Of a DNA stretch of 64,000 bases, positions 35,486-43,323 are shown one piece after another. The translations under genes were made by a program, and so were the position numbers. A model generated the notes under the pieces. The model searched no databases. It worked only from the letters and a program-made list of their open reading frames with translations, and was not told where the DNA came from. Source of the stretch: Palaeococcus ferrophilus DSM 13482 (GTDB taxonomy: Archaea; Methanobacteriota_B; Thermococci; Thermococcales; Thermococcaceae); the NCBI RefSeq assembly GCF_000966265.1, contig NZ_LANF01000019.1, forward strand, positions 310,001 through 374,000, in the 5' to 3' direction. How positions within the stretch are numbered: position 1 is the stretch's first letter; every line of letters begins with the position of its first letter.

Positions 35486-36325
35486 ATGTTCAAGGTTGAG
35501 AGGCTTCGCTTCGGAACGGCCGGGATACCAATCTCAACTCCCAGGCGTTCTACCGTTGACGGCATAAAATGGGTGAGGGGACTCGGGCTGGACGCTATGG
35601 AGCTGGAATTCGTCCGCGGGGTCAACATGAAGCCGGAACTGGCAAAAAAGATAAAGTACGTCGCCAAAAAGCACGACGTCCTCCTCACGGCCCACGCGCC
35701 CTACTACATCAACCTCAACGCGGCGGAGAAGGCAAAGGTTGAAGCTAGCAAGAAGCGCATCATACAGAGCGCCGAGAGGCTCTACGAAGCCGGCGGCTGG
35801 AGCGTCGTCTTTCACGCGGGGTACTACCTCAAGCAGCCCCCCGAGAGCGTATATCAGAAGATACTGGAAGCACTCAAGGACATCCAGAAGGAGCTGATGG
35901 ATAGGGGGGTGGAGGTGTGGATAAGGCCCGAACTCACGGGAAAGCCCACCCAGTTCGGCGACCTCGAGGAGATAGTGAAGCTCAGCGAGGAGATTGAGAT
36001 GGTTCTCCCGACGATAGACTTCGCTCACGCACACGCGAGGAACAAGGGGAAGTGCAACTCAACTGAGGAGTGGCGCGGGATGCTCTCGCTCATGGAGGAG
36101 CGCCTCGGGAGGGAGGCCCTTGATAACATGCATATCCACATGAGCGGCATTGAGTACACCGCCAAGGGCGAGAGAAGGCATCTGCCCCTCAAGGAGAGCG
36201 ACATGAGATGGGAAGAACTGCTGGAGGTTCTCAAGGAGTTCAGGGTTAAGGGAGTGGTGATAAGCGAAAGCCCCAACATCGAGGATGACGCAATTCTAAT
36301 GAAAAAAACCTACGAGGAGCTCTGA
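35486..36325 (+). CDS. Endonuclease IV-like TIM-barrel protein
   Basis: A 279-residue protein with the AP endonuclease 2/endonuclease IV (Nfo) barrel. Recognisable zinc-site segments are LLTAHAPYYINL, VVFHAGYYL, IRPELTGKP, LPTIDFAHAHAR and NMHIHMSGIEY, which carry the expected His, Glu and Asp ligands. It probably incises DNA at abasic or oxidised sites. The N-terminus (RLRFGTAGIPIST) differs from bacterial Nfo, as is normal for the archaeal branch. ATG 35486 has GGTGGTG five bases upstream. Confidence 0.88.
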   Translation: MFKVERLRFGTAGIPISTPRRSTVDGIKWVRGLGLDAMELEFVRGVNMKPELAKKIKYVAKKHDVLLTAHAPYYINLNAAEKAKVEASKKRIIQSAERLYEAGGWSVVFHAGYYLKQPPESVYQKILEALKDIQKELMDRGVEVWIRPELTGKPTQFGDLEEIVKLSEEIEMVLPTIDFAHAHARNKGKCNSTEEWRGMLSLMEERLGREALDNMHIHMSGIEYTAKGERRHLPLKESDMRWEELLEVLKEFRVKGVVISESPNIEDDAILMKKTYEEL

Positions 36326-37128
36326 AGCTCCCTCACATTTCTCAGCTCGGACTCGAGGAACGCCACGTCCTTGGGGTCGAGGGACTCTTTATCGTAGGGC
36401 ACGAGGAGTAGGCCCCTGTGCAGCTCCACCATGTCGCGCAGGTTCGTGATGAACTTCAGGACAGCCTTTCTGTCGTTTTCGAGCATGAGGTATTCTATGC
36501 CGTCGAGGAGCACGACCTTGTCAAGGTCTGACTCCTTCAGGAACTGTTCTATGATGTGCTGAATGTAGGGGAGGCGCGTTGGGTGAACCGCCTCTTCGCT
36601 GTCTACCTTGGAGAGCCAGAGCACGGGCACTTTCTCGAGTCCCAGCCTCTCCCTGAACGCCTTCGGTGGAAGGCGCGTTATTGCCATCCCAGGTATCCTG
36701 TGGACGTACTCCTTGAAGAGGCTGTAGCAGACGTCTTTGTCCCCACCGTAGGCCGAATGTTCGATTTCACCTGAAACTTCCGTGGCTATCTTTATCACCT
36801 TGAACGTGCCCCTCGCGAAGGGAACGTAGAGCAGGAACACCGCCGCGAAAAACAGGAGCGCACCGACCACGAGGATTATTGAGCGCACCTCCATGAATGC
36901 GGCATGATCCTCCATGAGCACGTCCGTGCGGGAGATTACACCCAGTGTCTGGGCTATTGCAACGAGTACGAATGCGACGAAGAGCGACTGCACGCTTCGC
37001 TTGAACTCAGGGAAGCTCATGGCCTCGTAGAGCCGCTCCTTACTCCTGTAGAGCACCAGTATGCCCCCTACCATGAGGGCCAAAACCACGAGATCCCTAA
37101 GGAAGTACGGAAGGTCAAGCACCTTCAT
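36310..37128 (-). CDS. DUF835 domain membrane protein
   Basis: A 272-residue protein with three to four N-terminal membrane helices (residues about 8-25, 40-60 and 84-105) and a soluble DUF835 domain from about residue 130 with VVLLDGIEYLMLENDRKA and MVELHRGLLLVPYDKESLD. DUF835 is a widespread euryarchaeal domain with a KaiC/RecA-like flavour and no settled role. ATG 37128 sits about 10 nt from the transcript start predicted from the TATA-like TTTAAATA near 37160-37167. Its 3' end overlaps the nfo-like gene by 16 bases. A second DUF835 gene is at 55630-56607. Confidence 0.82.
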   Translation of the reverse strand: MKVLDLPYFLRDLVVLALMVGGILVLYRSKERLYEAMSFPEFKRSVQSLFVAFVLVAIAQTLGVISRTDVLMEDHAAFMEVRSIILVVGALLFFAAVFLLYVPFARGTFKVIKIATEVSGEIEHSAYGGDKDVCYSLFKEYVHRIPGMAITRLPPKAFRERLGLEKVPVLWLSKVDSEEAVHPTRLPYIQHIIEQFLKESDLDKVVLLDGIEYLMLENDRKAVLKFITNLRDMVELHRGLLLVPYDKESLDPKDVAFLESELRNVRELQSSS

Positions 37129-37250
37129 TGTTATCCCTAATTTATACTCTGGGGAGCTTCCATTATTTAAACGTTGCCGCAACGGGAGGGAAAGCTTTAA
37201 GTTGTTGGGGGTAGAGTGTCAATTATCCCGAGCGATATGGAGGTATTGCG

Positions 37251-37889
37251 ATGAGAATTACCTGGCTTGGACACGCGTGCTTTTACATAGAGACAAAGGG
37301 CGTGAGACTCCTGATAGACCCCTACGAGGATCTGGACGACGACCTTGTGGGAGAGGTAGACTACGTGCTCGTAACCCATGAACACCACGACCACTACGGC
37401 AAGGCGCCCCTTATAGCAAGGCTCAGGGAGGCCACACTGATAGGCCCGAAGACGGTCTACCTCATGGCCATCAGCGACGGGGTAACCAAGGCAAAGGCGG
37501 TTGAAATCGGGGAAGAGGTGGAGCTTGAAAACGGCGTGAAGGTTTTGGCGGCCTACGCCGAGCACCCCTCTAGCCAGTACCCCGTAGGATACATGATCTT
37601 AGGCGATAAGGTTCTCTACCACATGGGCGACACCTACTCCTCCCCCCGCTTCAGGGACTACCAGAAGTACAGGGTGGACGTTCTCCTGATCCCCATAAGC
37701 GGCCGCTCCACGGCGAGCGAGAGGGAAGCGGCGGATATTATTGAGCTCATCCGCCCGCGCATGGCCATTCCAATGCACTACGGTGTTTACGGGGATGCCA
37801 GCGTGGAGGAGTTCAGGAAGAAGCTGTTCGAGAGGAGAATCTTCGTCCGCGTTGTGGAACCCGAGTTCGGAAAGCCCATAGAGGTCTGA
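37251..37889 (+). CDS. MBL-fold metal-dependent hydrolase (UlaG/UPF0173-like)
   Basis: A 212-residue metallo-beta-lactamase-fold protein. The metal motif is THEHHDH at residues 42-48, followed by [20 protein letters not shown] and a C-terminal [11 protein letters not shown] that gives the last histidine. Substrate unknown; related proteins are phosphodiesterases or lactonases. ATG 37251 follows a GATATGGAGG ribosome site. The RadB gene begins two bases after its stop, so both are in one operon. Confidence 0.85.
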   Translation: MRITWLGHACFYIETKGVRLLIDPYEDLDDDLVGEVDYVLVTHEHHDHYGKAPLIARLREATLIGPKTVYLMAISDGVTKAKAVEIGEEVELENGVKVLAAYAEHPSSQYPVGYMILGDKVLYHMGDTYSSPRFRDYQKYRVDVLLIPISGRSTASEREAADIIELIRPRMAIPMHYGVYGDASVEEFRKKLFERRIFVRVVEPEFGKPIEV

Positions 37890-37891
37890 GT

Positions 37892-38551
37892 ATGCTGACC
37901 ACGGGGAGCAGGAACCTCGACGAGCTCCTTGGTGGCGGAATAGAGGAGGGAGTGCTCACCCAGGTTTACGGCCCCTTCGCGAGCGGCAAAACAACGCTGG
38001 CCCTCCAGGTGGGGCTCTTAAGCGGGGGCAAGGTGGCCTACGTTGACACGGAGGGCGGCTTCTCACCGGAGAGGCTCGCCGGAATGGCCGAAAACAGGGG
38101 CTTCGATGTTGAAGAGGCCCTGTCACGTTTTCTCCTTTTTGAGCCCATGAGCTTTTCCGAGCAGAGAAGGGGCGTGGGTCGTCTGAAGCGCGTGGTGGAT
38201 GAGCATTTCTCCCTCGTTGTGGTGGACTCCATAAGCGCCCACTACAGGGTGGAGGAGCACAGGGGGGATATGCTCCAGGACATCGCGCGGCAGCTCCAGG
38301 TGCTCTGGTGGCTCGCGAGGAGGCTTAACATAGCCGTTATGGTCATCAACCAGGTCCACTTTGACCCCAAGGGCAACGCGCCGCGCCCCATAGCGGAGAC
38401 CACGCTTGGATACAGGTGCAAGGACATCCTCAGGCTCGAAAAGCACCCCAAACCCTCCGTGAGAATAGCCGTCCTCGAGAGGCACCGCTTCATGGCCGAA
38501 GGCCGGATGGCGTACTTCCGCCTGAGCGATGCCGGGATAGAGGACATTTAA
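37892..38551 (+). CDS. radB: DNA repair and recombination protein RadB
   Basis: A 219-residue RecA-family ATPase paralogous to RadA but lacking the helix-hairpin-helix N-terminal domain, as is normal for RadB. Walker A GPFASGKTT at residues 27-35, Walker B LVVVDSI, and loop VMVINQVHFDPKG. RadB modulates RadA and Hjc in homologous recombination in euryarchaea. ATG 37892 immediately follows the MBL gene stop. This is a firm family assignment. Confidence 0.94.
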   Translation: MLTTGSRNLDELLGGGIEEGVLTQVYGPFASGKTTLALQVGLLSGGKVAYVDTEGGFSPERLAGMAENRGFDVEEALSRFLLFEPMSFSEQRRGVGRLKRVVDEHFSLVVVDSISAHYRVEEHRGDMLQDIARQLQVLWWLARRLNIAVMVINQVHFDPKGNAPRPIAETTLGYRCKDILRLEKHPKPSVRIAVLERHRFMAEGRMAYFRLSDAGIEDI

Positions 38552-38588
38552 ATGCACCCCGGGCCACAAAATTTCACGAATGCACACT

Positions 38589-38612
38589 ATTTTACGACGG
38601 TAAAATTATAAG
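38589..38612 (+). promoter_or_regulatory. Promoter of aromatic aminotransferase with 7-4-7 palindrome
   Basis: ATTTTAC-GACG-GTAAAAT at 38589-38606 is a perfect 7-bp inverted repeat with a 4-bp spacer, overlapping the TATA box AATTATAAG (38604-38612). The same 7-4-7 architecture occurs at 35453-35470, but with a different sequence. A regulator binding here would compete with TBP. Confidence 0.6.
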
Positions 38613-38643
38613 CCCCGAGTTCTAGTTTTAAACGGTGATTCTC

Positions 38644-39813
38644 ATGGCGCTGAGCGATAGGCTTGAGCTGGTTAACCCCTCAGAGATAAGGAAGCTCTTC
38701 GACCTCGCGGCTGGAATGAAGGGTTTAATCTCACTCGGAATCGGAGAACCCGACTTTGACACGCCCGAGCACATAAAGGAGTACGCGAAGGAGGCCCTCG
38801 ATAAAGGGATGACGCATTACGGCCCGAACGCCGGTTTACCCATGCTCCGCAGGGCCCTCGCGAAGAAGTTTAGAGAGCAGAACGGTATTGAAGCTGACCC
38901 GGAGAGCGAGATAATGGTTCTCGTCGGTGCGAATCAGGCGTTCATCCTCGGAATGGCAGCCTTTCTCAAGGAGGGTGAGGAAGTTCTCATCCCCTCGCCG
39001 ATGTTCGTGAGCTACGCCCCCGCCGTTATCCTCGCCGGAGGAAGGCCCGTGGAAGTTCCCACCTACGAGGAGAACGAGTTTAGGCTTTCAGTTGACGATC
39101 TCGAGAAGCACGTTACCGAGAAAACCAGGGCGCTCATAATAAACACCCCGAACAACCCAACAGGCTCTGTTCTGACGAAGAAGGACGTTGAGGAAATAGC
39201 GGACTTCGCGGTGGAGCACGACCTCATAGTGTTCTCCGACGAAGTTTACGAGCACTTCGTCTACGACGGTGTCAAGAACCACAGCATAGCCTCCATTGAC
39301 GGCATGTTCGAACGCACAATCACCGTCAACGGCTTCTCAAAGACCTTTGCCATGACCGGCTGGCGTCTCGGCTTCGTGGCGGCTCCATCGTGGATAATCG
39401 AGAGGATGACGCGCTTCCAGATGTACAACTCCACCTGCCCCGTCACCTTCGTTCAGTACGCGGCCGCTAAGGCCCTTGAAGACCCGAGGAGCTGGAAGGC
39501 AGTGGAGGAGATGAGGAAGGAGTACGACAGGAGGAGGAACCTCGTCTGGAAACGCCTGAACGAGATGGGACTCCCAACGGTCAAGCCCACCGGTGCGTTC
39601 TACATCTTCCCGCGCGTTAAGGGTACCGGCTTGAGCAGCAAAGAGTTCAGCGAGCTCATGCTCAAGGAAGCTAAGGTTGCAGTAGTCCCGGGAAGCGCCT
39701 TCGGAAAGGCTGGGGAGGGCTACATCAGGATAAGCTACGCGACCGCCTACGAGAAGCTCGAGGAAGCAATGGACAGGATGGAGAAGGTCTTAAAGGCGAA
39801 GGGTCTCGTCTGA
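38644..39813 (+). CDS. Aromatic aminotransferase (class I)
   Basis: A 389-residue fold-type I PLP aminotransferase, nearly identical in pattern to the crystallised Pyrococcus horikoshii aromatic aminotransferase. Schiff-base K233 (NGFSKTFAMTGWR), NNPTGSVL near residue 170 and DEVYEHF near 199 are family hallmarks. It converts Tyr, Phe and Trp to aryl pyruvates, the substrates of IorA encoded at 2572. ATG 38644 has GGTGATTCTC upstream. Confidence 0.93.
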   Translation: MALSDRLELVNPSEIRKLFDLAAGMKGLISLGIGEPDFDTPEHIKEYAKEALDKGMTHYGPNAGLPMLRRALAKKFREQNGIEADPESEIMVLVGANQAFILGMAAFLKEGEEVLIPSPMFVSYAPAVILAGGRPVEVPTYEENEFRLSVDDLEKHVTEKTRALIINTPNNPTGSVLTKKDVEEIADFAVEHDLIVFSDEVYEHFVYDGVKNHSIASIDGMFERTITVNGFSKTFAMTGWRLGFVAAPSWIIERMTRFQMYNSTCPVTFVQYAAAKALEDPRSWKAVEEMRKEYDRRRNLVWKRLNEMGLPTVKPTGAFYIFPRVKGTGLSSKEFSELMLKEAKVAVVPGSAFGKAGEGYIRISYATAYEKLEEAMDRMEKVLKAKGLV

Positions 39814-39842
39814 GCCCTTCTCCCATTTTCCCGCTGCGAAAA

Positions 39843-39851
39843 GGTTATAAG
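39843..39851 (+). promoter_or_regulatory. tRNA-Val promoter (box A)
   Basis: GTTATAAGC lies 27-35 bases upstream of the tRNA 5' end, the standard position of the archaeal TATA element for stable RNA genes. Confidence 0.6.
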
Positions 39852-39877
39852 CCCTCCAGGGGCTAGAGGTTGTGGAC

Positions 39878-39954
39878 GGGCCCGTGGTCTAGACGGTTAT
39901 GACGCCACCCTTACAAGGTGGAGGTCCGGGGTTCGAATCCCCGCGGGCCCACCA
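39878..39954 (+). tRNA. tRNA-Val (anticodon TAC)
   Basis: A complete cloverleaf. Acceptor stem GGGCCCG pairs with CGGGCCC. The anticodon stem CCACC/GGTGG (39905-39909 with 39917-39921) encloses the loop CTTACAA, giving anticodon TAC at 39912-39914 (codons GUN, valine). The T arm has GGTTCGAATCC. The 3' CCA is encoded at 39952-39954. No intron is seen. Confidence 0.95.
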
Positions 39955-39957
39955 GTA

Positions 39958-39982
39958 CAAACTTTTGCCGAGCAAAAGTTTG
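39958..39982 (+). repeat. Perfect hairpin just after tRNA-Val
   Basis: CAAACTTTTG-CCGAG-CAAAAGTTTG: a perfect 10-bp inverted repeat with a 5-nt loop, only 3 bases after the tRNA. A second copy of the arm follows (ATCAAAGTTTG). It may help 3' processing or terminate the transcript, though there is no long T run after it. It could also be a dispersed repeat. Confidence 0.6.
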
Positions 39983-40020
39983 ATCAAAGTTTGTTTAGAG
40001 ATTAAAGCAAAAAGAAAAGC

Positions 40021-40797
40021 TCAGTTTATCTTCTCGAGCATCTTGAAGGTGCTGGTTTCCACGAGTATGCGCCATATCCTCTCGTCGTAGCTGGGGTGTG
40101 TGGCCATGAAATCTCTCTTCGGCTTCCTCTCGAGGGTCGGCTCGATTCCCGGGAGCAGGGAGGCCTTAACACCCATCCTTATGTCCTCGTAGTACTTGAG
40201 CTCTTCCAGAGCATCCTTGAGGTCGAAGGGCCTTTCCAGCAGGTGGAGGGCCGTTTCATCCGCCATGAACTCCCTGTCCTTTAGGGTGTGCACCCTGAGA
40301 GCCTCGTAGAGTGCGTAGAGTATGAAGGATAGCATGGCGAGGTGCGTGTGTCCGGAGAGCAGCGTTACTAGGGCCATCACCACCATCCAGTAGCGGGCGT
40401 AGGCGAGGAACGGGAACAGGCGCGTGTCGCCATTCTTTATGTGTCCTATCTCGTGGGCGGCAACGCCGAGGATTTCGTTTTCACTCAGCACCTCGAAGAG
40501 GCCTAGGGAGAGCACCAGGGCGTTTTTGAAGGAGAAGGCGTTCGGGATGTAGTCCTCGAGGATGTAAACGCGGGGCATCGCTATTCCCGCTCTGGCGGCC
40601 ATCATGGCTATGCCGTCGTAGAGCCAAGGCATATCGTCATAGCGTAAACGGTGGTAGTTCCCGTTCTCCACGTTCCTCATCAGCGAACGGTAGAGGAGGA
40701 CGAGGGCCAGTGCCATTACTACAGCTATGCCCACGCCAAGCCTGCCAAGGGCGAGGAACACGACCAGCGCTTGGGCCACGAGGGGGATGTAAAACAT
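40021..40797 (-). CDS. M48 family zinc metalloprotease (HtpX-like)
   Basis: A 258-residue membrane protease with two N-terminal helices (residues about 3-37), the catalytic HEIGH motif at 115-119 (GVAAHEIGHIKNGD), a central pair of helices and a downstream acidic helix KDREFMADETAL that provides the third zinc ligand. It follows a BlaI/MecI-type repressor gene by 6 bases on the same strand, an association recalling bacterial antirepressor protease systems. Role here: membrane protein quality control or signalling, inferred. Confidence 0.85.
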   Translation of the reverse strand: MFYIPLVAQALVVFLALGRLGVGIAVVMALALVLLYRSLMRNVENGNYHRLRYDDMPWLYDGIAMMAARAGIAMPRVYILEDYIPNAFSFKNALVLSLGLFEVLSENEILGVAAHEIGHIKNGDTRLFPFLAYARYWMVVMALVTLLSGHTHLAMLSFILYALYEALRVHTLKDREFMADETALHLLERPFDLKDALEELKYYEDIRMGVKASLLPGIEPTLERKPKRDFMATHPSYDERIWRILVETSTFKMLEKIN

Positions 40798-40803
40798 AGA
40801 GCA

Positions 40804-41169
40804 TCACTTCTTGATCTTCGAGAGGTAGGCGAAGGTAGCCTCTTTGAAGTTGCTCATCAGTGCGTCAAGGATGCTCTCGACGACCCGCTGTTCGAACTCG
40901 TCCCTCGTGGTGGTCACCTTGTAGATGTACCTCATGCCCCCTCTCCCCTTGCTGACCTCGCGCTTGAGGAGGCCTTTGTCGCAGAGGCGGTTCATGAGTA
41001 TGCTAACGGTGGAGCGCCTGAGGTCTGGATGTTTTTCCCTGAGGCTCTCGTAGACCTCGCCGGCGGTAGAAACGCGGGCCTTCCACATGTACTCCATGAT
41101 CTCCGCTTCCAGGGGCGGCAGAACAGCTTTTAATCCCTCCTCGGTGAGTTTGAACTCGTGGGGCTCCAT
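40804..41169 (-). CDS. BlaI/MecI/CopY family transcriptional regulator
   Basis: A 121-residue winged-helix regulator with a PPLEAEIMEYMWKA start, an HTH of about residues 30-60 (STAGEVYESLREKHPDLRRS, then TVSILMNRLCDKGLLKRE) and a beta hairpin, then a C-terminal helix. The family recognises dyads through a dimer and in bacteria is cleaved by a partner protease. Here the next gene is an M48 protease. ATG 41169 begins MEPHEFKLTEEG; an AT-rich promoter region (TTATAAAAATT near 41214-41224) lies between it and the divergent deaminase gene. Confidence 0.85.
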   Translation of the reverse strand: MEPHEFKLTEEGLKAVLPPLEAEIMEYMWKARVSTAGEVYESLREKHPDLRRSTVSILMNRLCDKGLLKREVSKGRGGMRYIYKVTTTRDEFEQRVVESILDALMSNFKEATFAYLSKIKK

Positions 41170-41250
41170 AGCTATCCCTCTTTCCGGTGATGTTATTAAC
41201 TACGCGGATAACCTTTATAAAAATTCGCCCCTATCTCCTTTGGTGGTGTG

Positions 41251-41778
41251 ATGGAGATATTCCTCGACGAGGCGAAGGCGGAGAGAATAAGGCGGATTCG
41301 CCCGACGAAGGACGAATACTTCATGCTCATAGCGAAGCTGGTTTCCCTCAGGGCCACATGTCCAAGGCTGAGGGTTGGGGCGGTTGCCGTTAAAGACGGC
41401 TACATTCTCGCCACCGGGTACAACGGCGCGCCTAGGGGGATGGACCACTGCATCGACGTTGGTTGCCTCATAGTTGACGGCCACTGCCACCGGGCCGTTC
41501 ACGCGGAGCAGAACGTCATAGCGATGGCCGCGAGGAAGGGCATAAGCCTCGAGGGGGCGACCCTCTACGTCACGCACTTCCCCTGCGATACCTGCTTCAA
41601 GATAGTCCTCAACGCGGGAATACGGGAGATAGTCTACGAGGAGATGTACCCTAACGAGGCCACGGAGGTTCTCCTCAAGGAGGCGCGGGAGAAGGGCATA
41701 GTGAGGATAAGGCAGTTCAAGCTCGATAAGGAGCGTGCGAGGCTCTTCCTGCGGGAGCTCTTTGGGGAAGACTTCTGA
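41251..41778 (+). CDS. dCMP deaminase family protein
   Basis: A 175-residue zinc-dependent cytidine/deoxycytidylate deaminase-fold enzyme. HAE at 84-86 (HRAVHAEQN) and PCDTC with C112 and C115 form the zinc site, and E86 is the proton shuttle. The N-terminal GYNGAPRGM is typical of dCMP deaminases, which make dUMP for dTMP synthesis. ATG 41251 has GGTGG at about 41242-41246. A C/D box RNA begins in the first base after its stop. Confidence 0.9.
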   Translation: MEIFLDEAKAERIRRIRPTKDEYFMLIAKLVSLRATCPRLRVGAVAVKDGYILATGYNGAPRGMDHCIDVGCLIVDGHCHRAVHAEQNVIAMAARKGISLEGATLYVTHFPCDTCFKIVLNAGIREIVYEEMYPNEATEVLLKEAREKGIVRIRQFKLDKERARLFLRELFGEDF

Positions 41779-41843
41779 CGGCGGCGGCTATGAGGAACTC
41801 TAGGGTATCTGAATTGTGATGAGGGTCAAGACCTGAGCCGCCG
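41779..41843 (+). ncRNA. C/D box sRNA (predicted)
   Basis: Box order and spacing match an archaeal C/D box RNA. C box ATGAGGA (41790-41796, one mismatch to RTGATGA), a 12-nt guide, D' box CTGA (41809-41812), a 3-nt spacer, a perfect C' box GTGATGA (41816-41822), a 10-nt guide, and D box CTGA (41833-41836), bracketed by a CGGCGGC/GCCGCCG terminal stem. It would direct 2'-O-methylation in rRNA or tRNA through L7Ae, Nop5 and fibrillarin. Predicted targets contain AUACCCUAGAGU (D' guide) and GUCUUGACCC (D guide), with the fifth base from the box being modified. Confidence 0.85.
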
Positions 41844-41871
41844 AATCGCGAAAGGAAAATAAGGAGAGCTG

Positions 41872-42276
41872 TCAGAGGCTCTCAAGGTACTTCGCGTAGG
41901 CTTCCGCATCCATAAGCTCCTTGAGCTCCTCTTCGAGGTTGGCCGGCTTGAGCTTGGCTATCCAGGCCTCGTAGGGCTCCTCGTTGATCTTCTCGGGAGC
42001 GTCGTCAAGCTCCTCGTTGACCTCAAGGATTTCTCCGCTGACCGGGGCGTAGACCTCCGAGACGGCCTTGACGCTCTCGACCTCACAGAGGACGTCGCCC
42101 TTTGAGACCTCGGTTCCCACCTCAGGGAGCTCGACGTAGGCCAGATCGCCAAGCTCCTTCTGGGCGTAGTCGCTTATCCCTACGAGAACCGTTCCGTCCT
42201 CAAGAACCTGGGCCCACTCGTGGTCCTTGGTGTAGTAAAGGCCTTCTTTGACCTTGTATTCACCGACTTCAATCAT
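41872..42276 (-). CDS. gcvH: Glycine cleavage system H protein
   Basis: A 134-residue lipoyl carrier. The lipoylation site is K70 in [11 protein letters not shown], preceded by the [13 protein letters not shown]-like beta repeats of the H-protein fold. It shuttles the aminomethyl group between the P, T and L proteins, none of which is in this window. ATG 42276 has GGTGATTGCT before it; an ATG three codons upstream lies in the ribosome site. It faces the pantoate kinase gene back to back with about 100 bases between starts. Confidence 0.95.
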   Translation of the reverse strand: MIEVGEYKVKEGLYYTKDHEWAQVLEDGTVLVGISDYAQKELGDLAYVELPEVGTEVSKGDVLCEVESVKAVSEVYAPVSGEILEVNEELDDAPEKINEEPYEAWIAKLKPANLEEELKELMDAEAYAKYLESL

Positions 42277-42376
42277 AGCAATCACCGCTTGTTTTATCTA
42301 CAAAAAACATTTAAACCTTTCTCTTCAGGGGCTACCCTTAAAAATTCCGGCGCGTATGCCCTCTGGAGGTGATGAG

Positions 42377-43283
42377 ATGCTGGTAAGGGCCTTTATTCCA
42401 GCTCACATAACGGCTTTTTTTGTGCCTGTGTTCAACGAGGAGCCCCTTCTGGCGGGTTCCCTTGGGGCGGGGGTAAACATAGATAAGGGCGTTAACGTTT
42501 TTCTCTCCATAGGGGACGGGCTGGAGAGACACATCCACGTAGCCTTCAACGGCGAGCCGGTCTCACGGGAGAGGGCCAGCATAAGCTACTCCGTGGCCGA
42601 GGAGCTCATTCCTAATGACTTCACGGGCGAGGTTGAGGTGTGGCAGTACTTCGACTTCCCCAACGGCTACGGCTTCGCGAACAGCGGTGGGGGTGCCCTC
42701 GGAACGGCCCTTGCTATAGCCTACGCGTTCAAAAATAGAACGCTCCTCCAGGCTGCCCAGGTGGCGCACAAACACGAGGTGCTCAACAGGGGGGGGCTTG
42801 GGGGATATAGTGGCCCAGCTCCACGGCGGGGTCGAGATACGCGTTAAGGCCGGCGGCCCGGGAGTGGGGGTGGTTGACGAGATTTTCGTGGAGGGTTACA
42901 GGGTTCTCGCCGTTCCGATGGGACGCCTCTCCACAAGGGAGGTGCTGGACGGGGAGGTTATAGCGCTGATTGAGCGCGAGGGCAGGAAGGCGCTCGATGG
43001 GCTCCTTACCGAGCCGACGGTTGAGAACATGATGAGGCTGGCGCGCTCCTTTGCTGAAAACACGGGTTTGCTGGAGGGGGAGCTCCTCGAGATGGCGAGG
43101 GAGCTCGACAGGGTTCTTGGAATTCCGTGCTCGATGGTGATGCTCGGAAGAAGCCTCTTCGCATTCCTGCGTGAGGAGGAGGTCGGAAAGGTCAGGGAGA
43201 TGCTCTCGGAGCTCTCCATCGAGAACTACACCATCGCGGAGGTCTGGGGTAAGAGACCCGAGGTGGGCCGGTGGGTAGGTTAA
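42377..43283 (+). pseudogene. Pantoate kinase, frameshifted at a G8 run
   Basis: The reading frame from ATG 42377 encodes a GHMP kinase (AFIPAHITAFFVPVFNEEP, GSLGAGVNI, FPNGYGFANSGGGALGTALA) of the archaeal pantoate kinase type, then runs off frame at GGGGGGGG (42789-42796). The continuation with DIVAQLHGG and VGVVDEIFVEGYR is in the next frame to 43283. With one G fewer the full 301-residue protein is restored. Pantoate kinase is needed for CoA in archaea, so a base-calling error or a recoding event is more likely than true loss. ATG 42377 follows GGAGGTGATGAG. Confidence 0.85.
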
Positions 43284-43323
43284 GTTTTTATCCCTCTTCC
43301 CCCATTTTATACCGGTGGTGAAC

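Noticed and set aside
39878-39994. tRNA-Val as an integration site
   Set aside because: No repeated tRNA 3' fragment or phage-type integrase was found near it. XerA is 18 kb away and has the features of the chromosomal resolvase.
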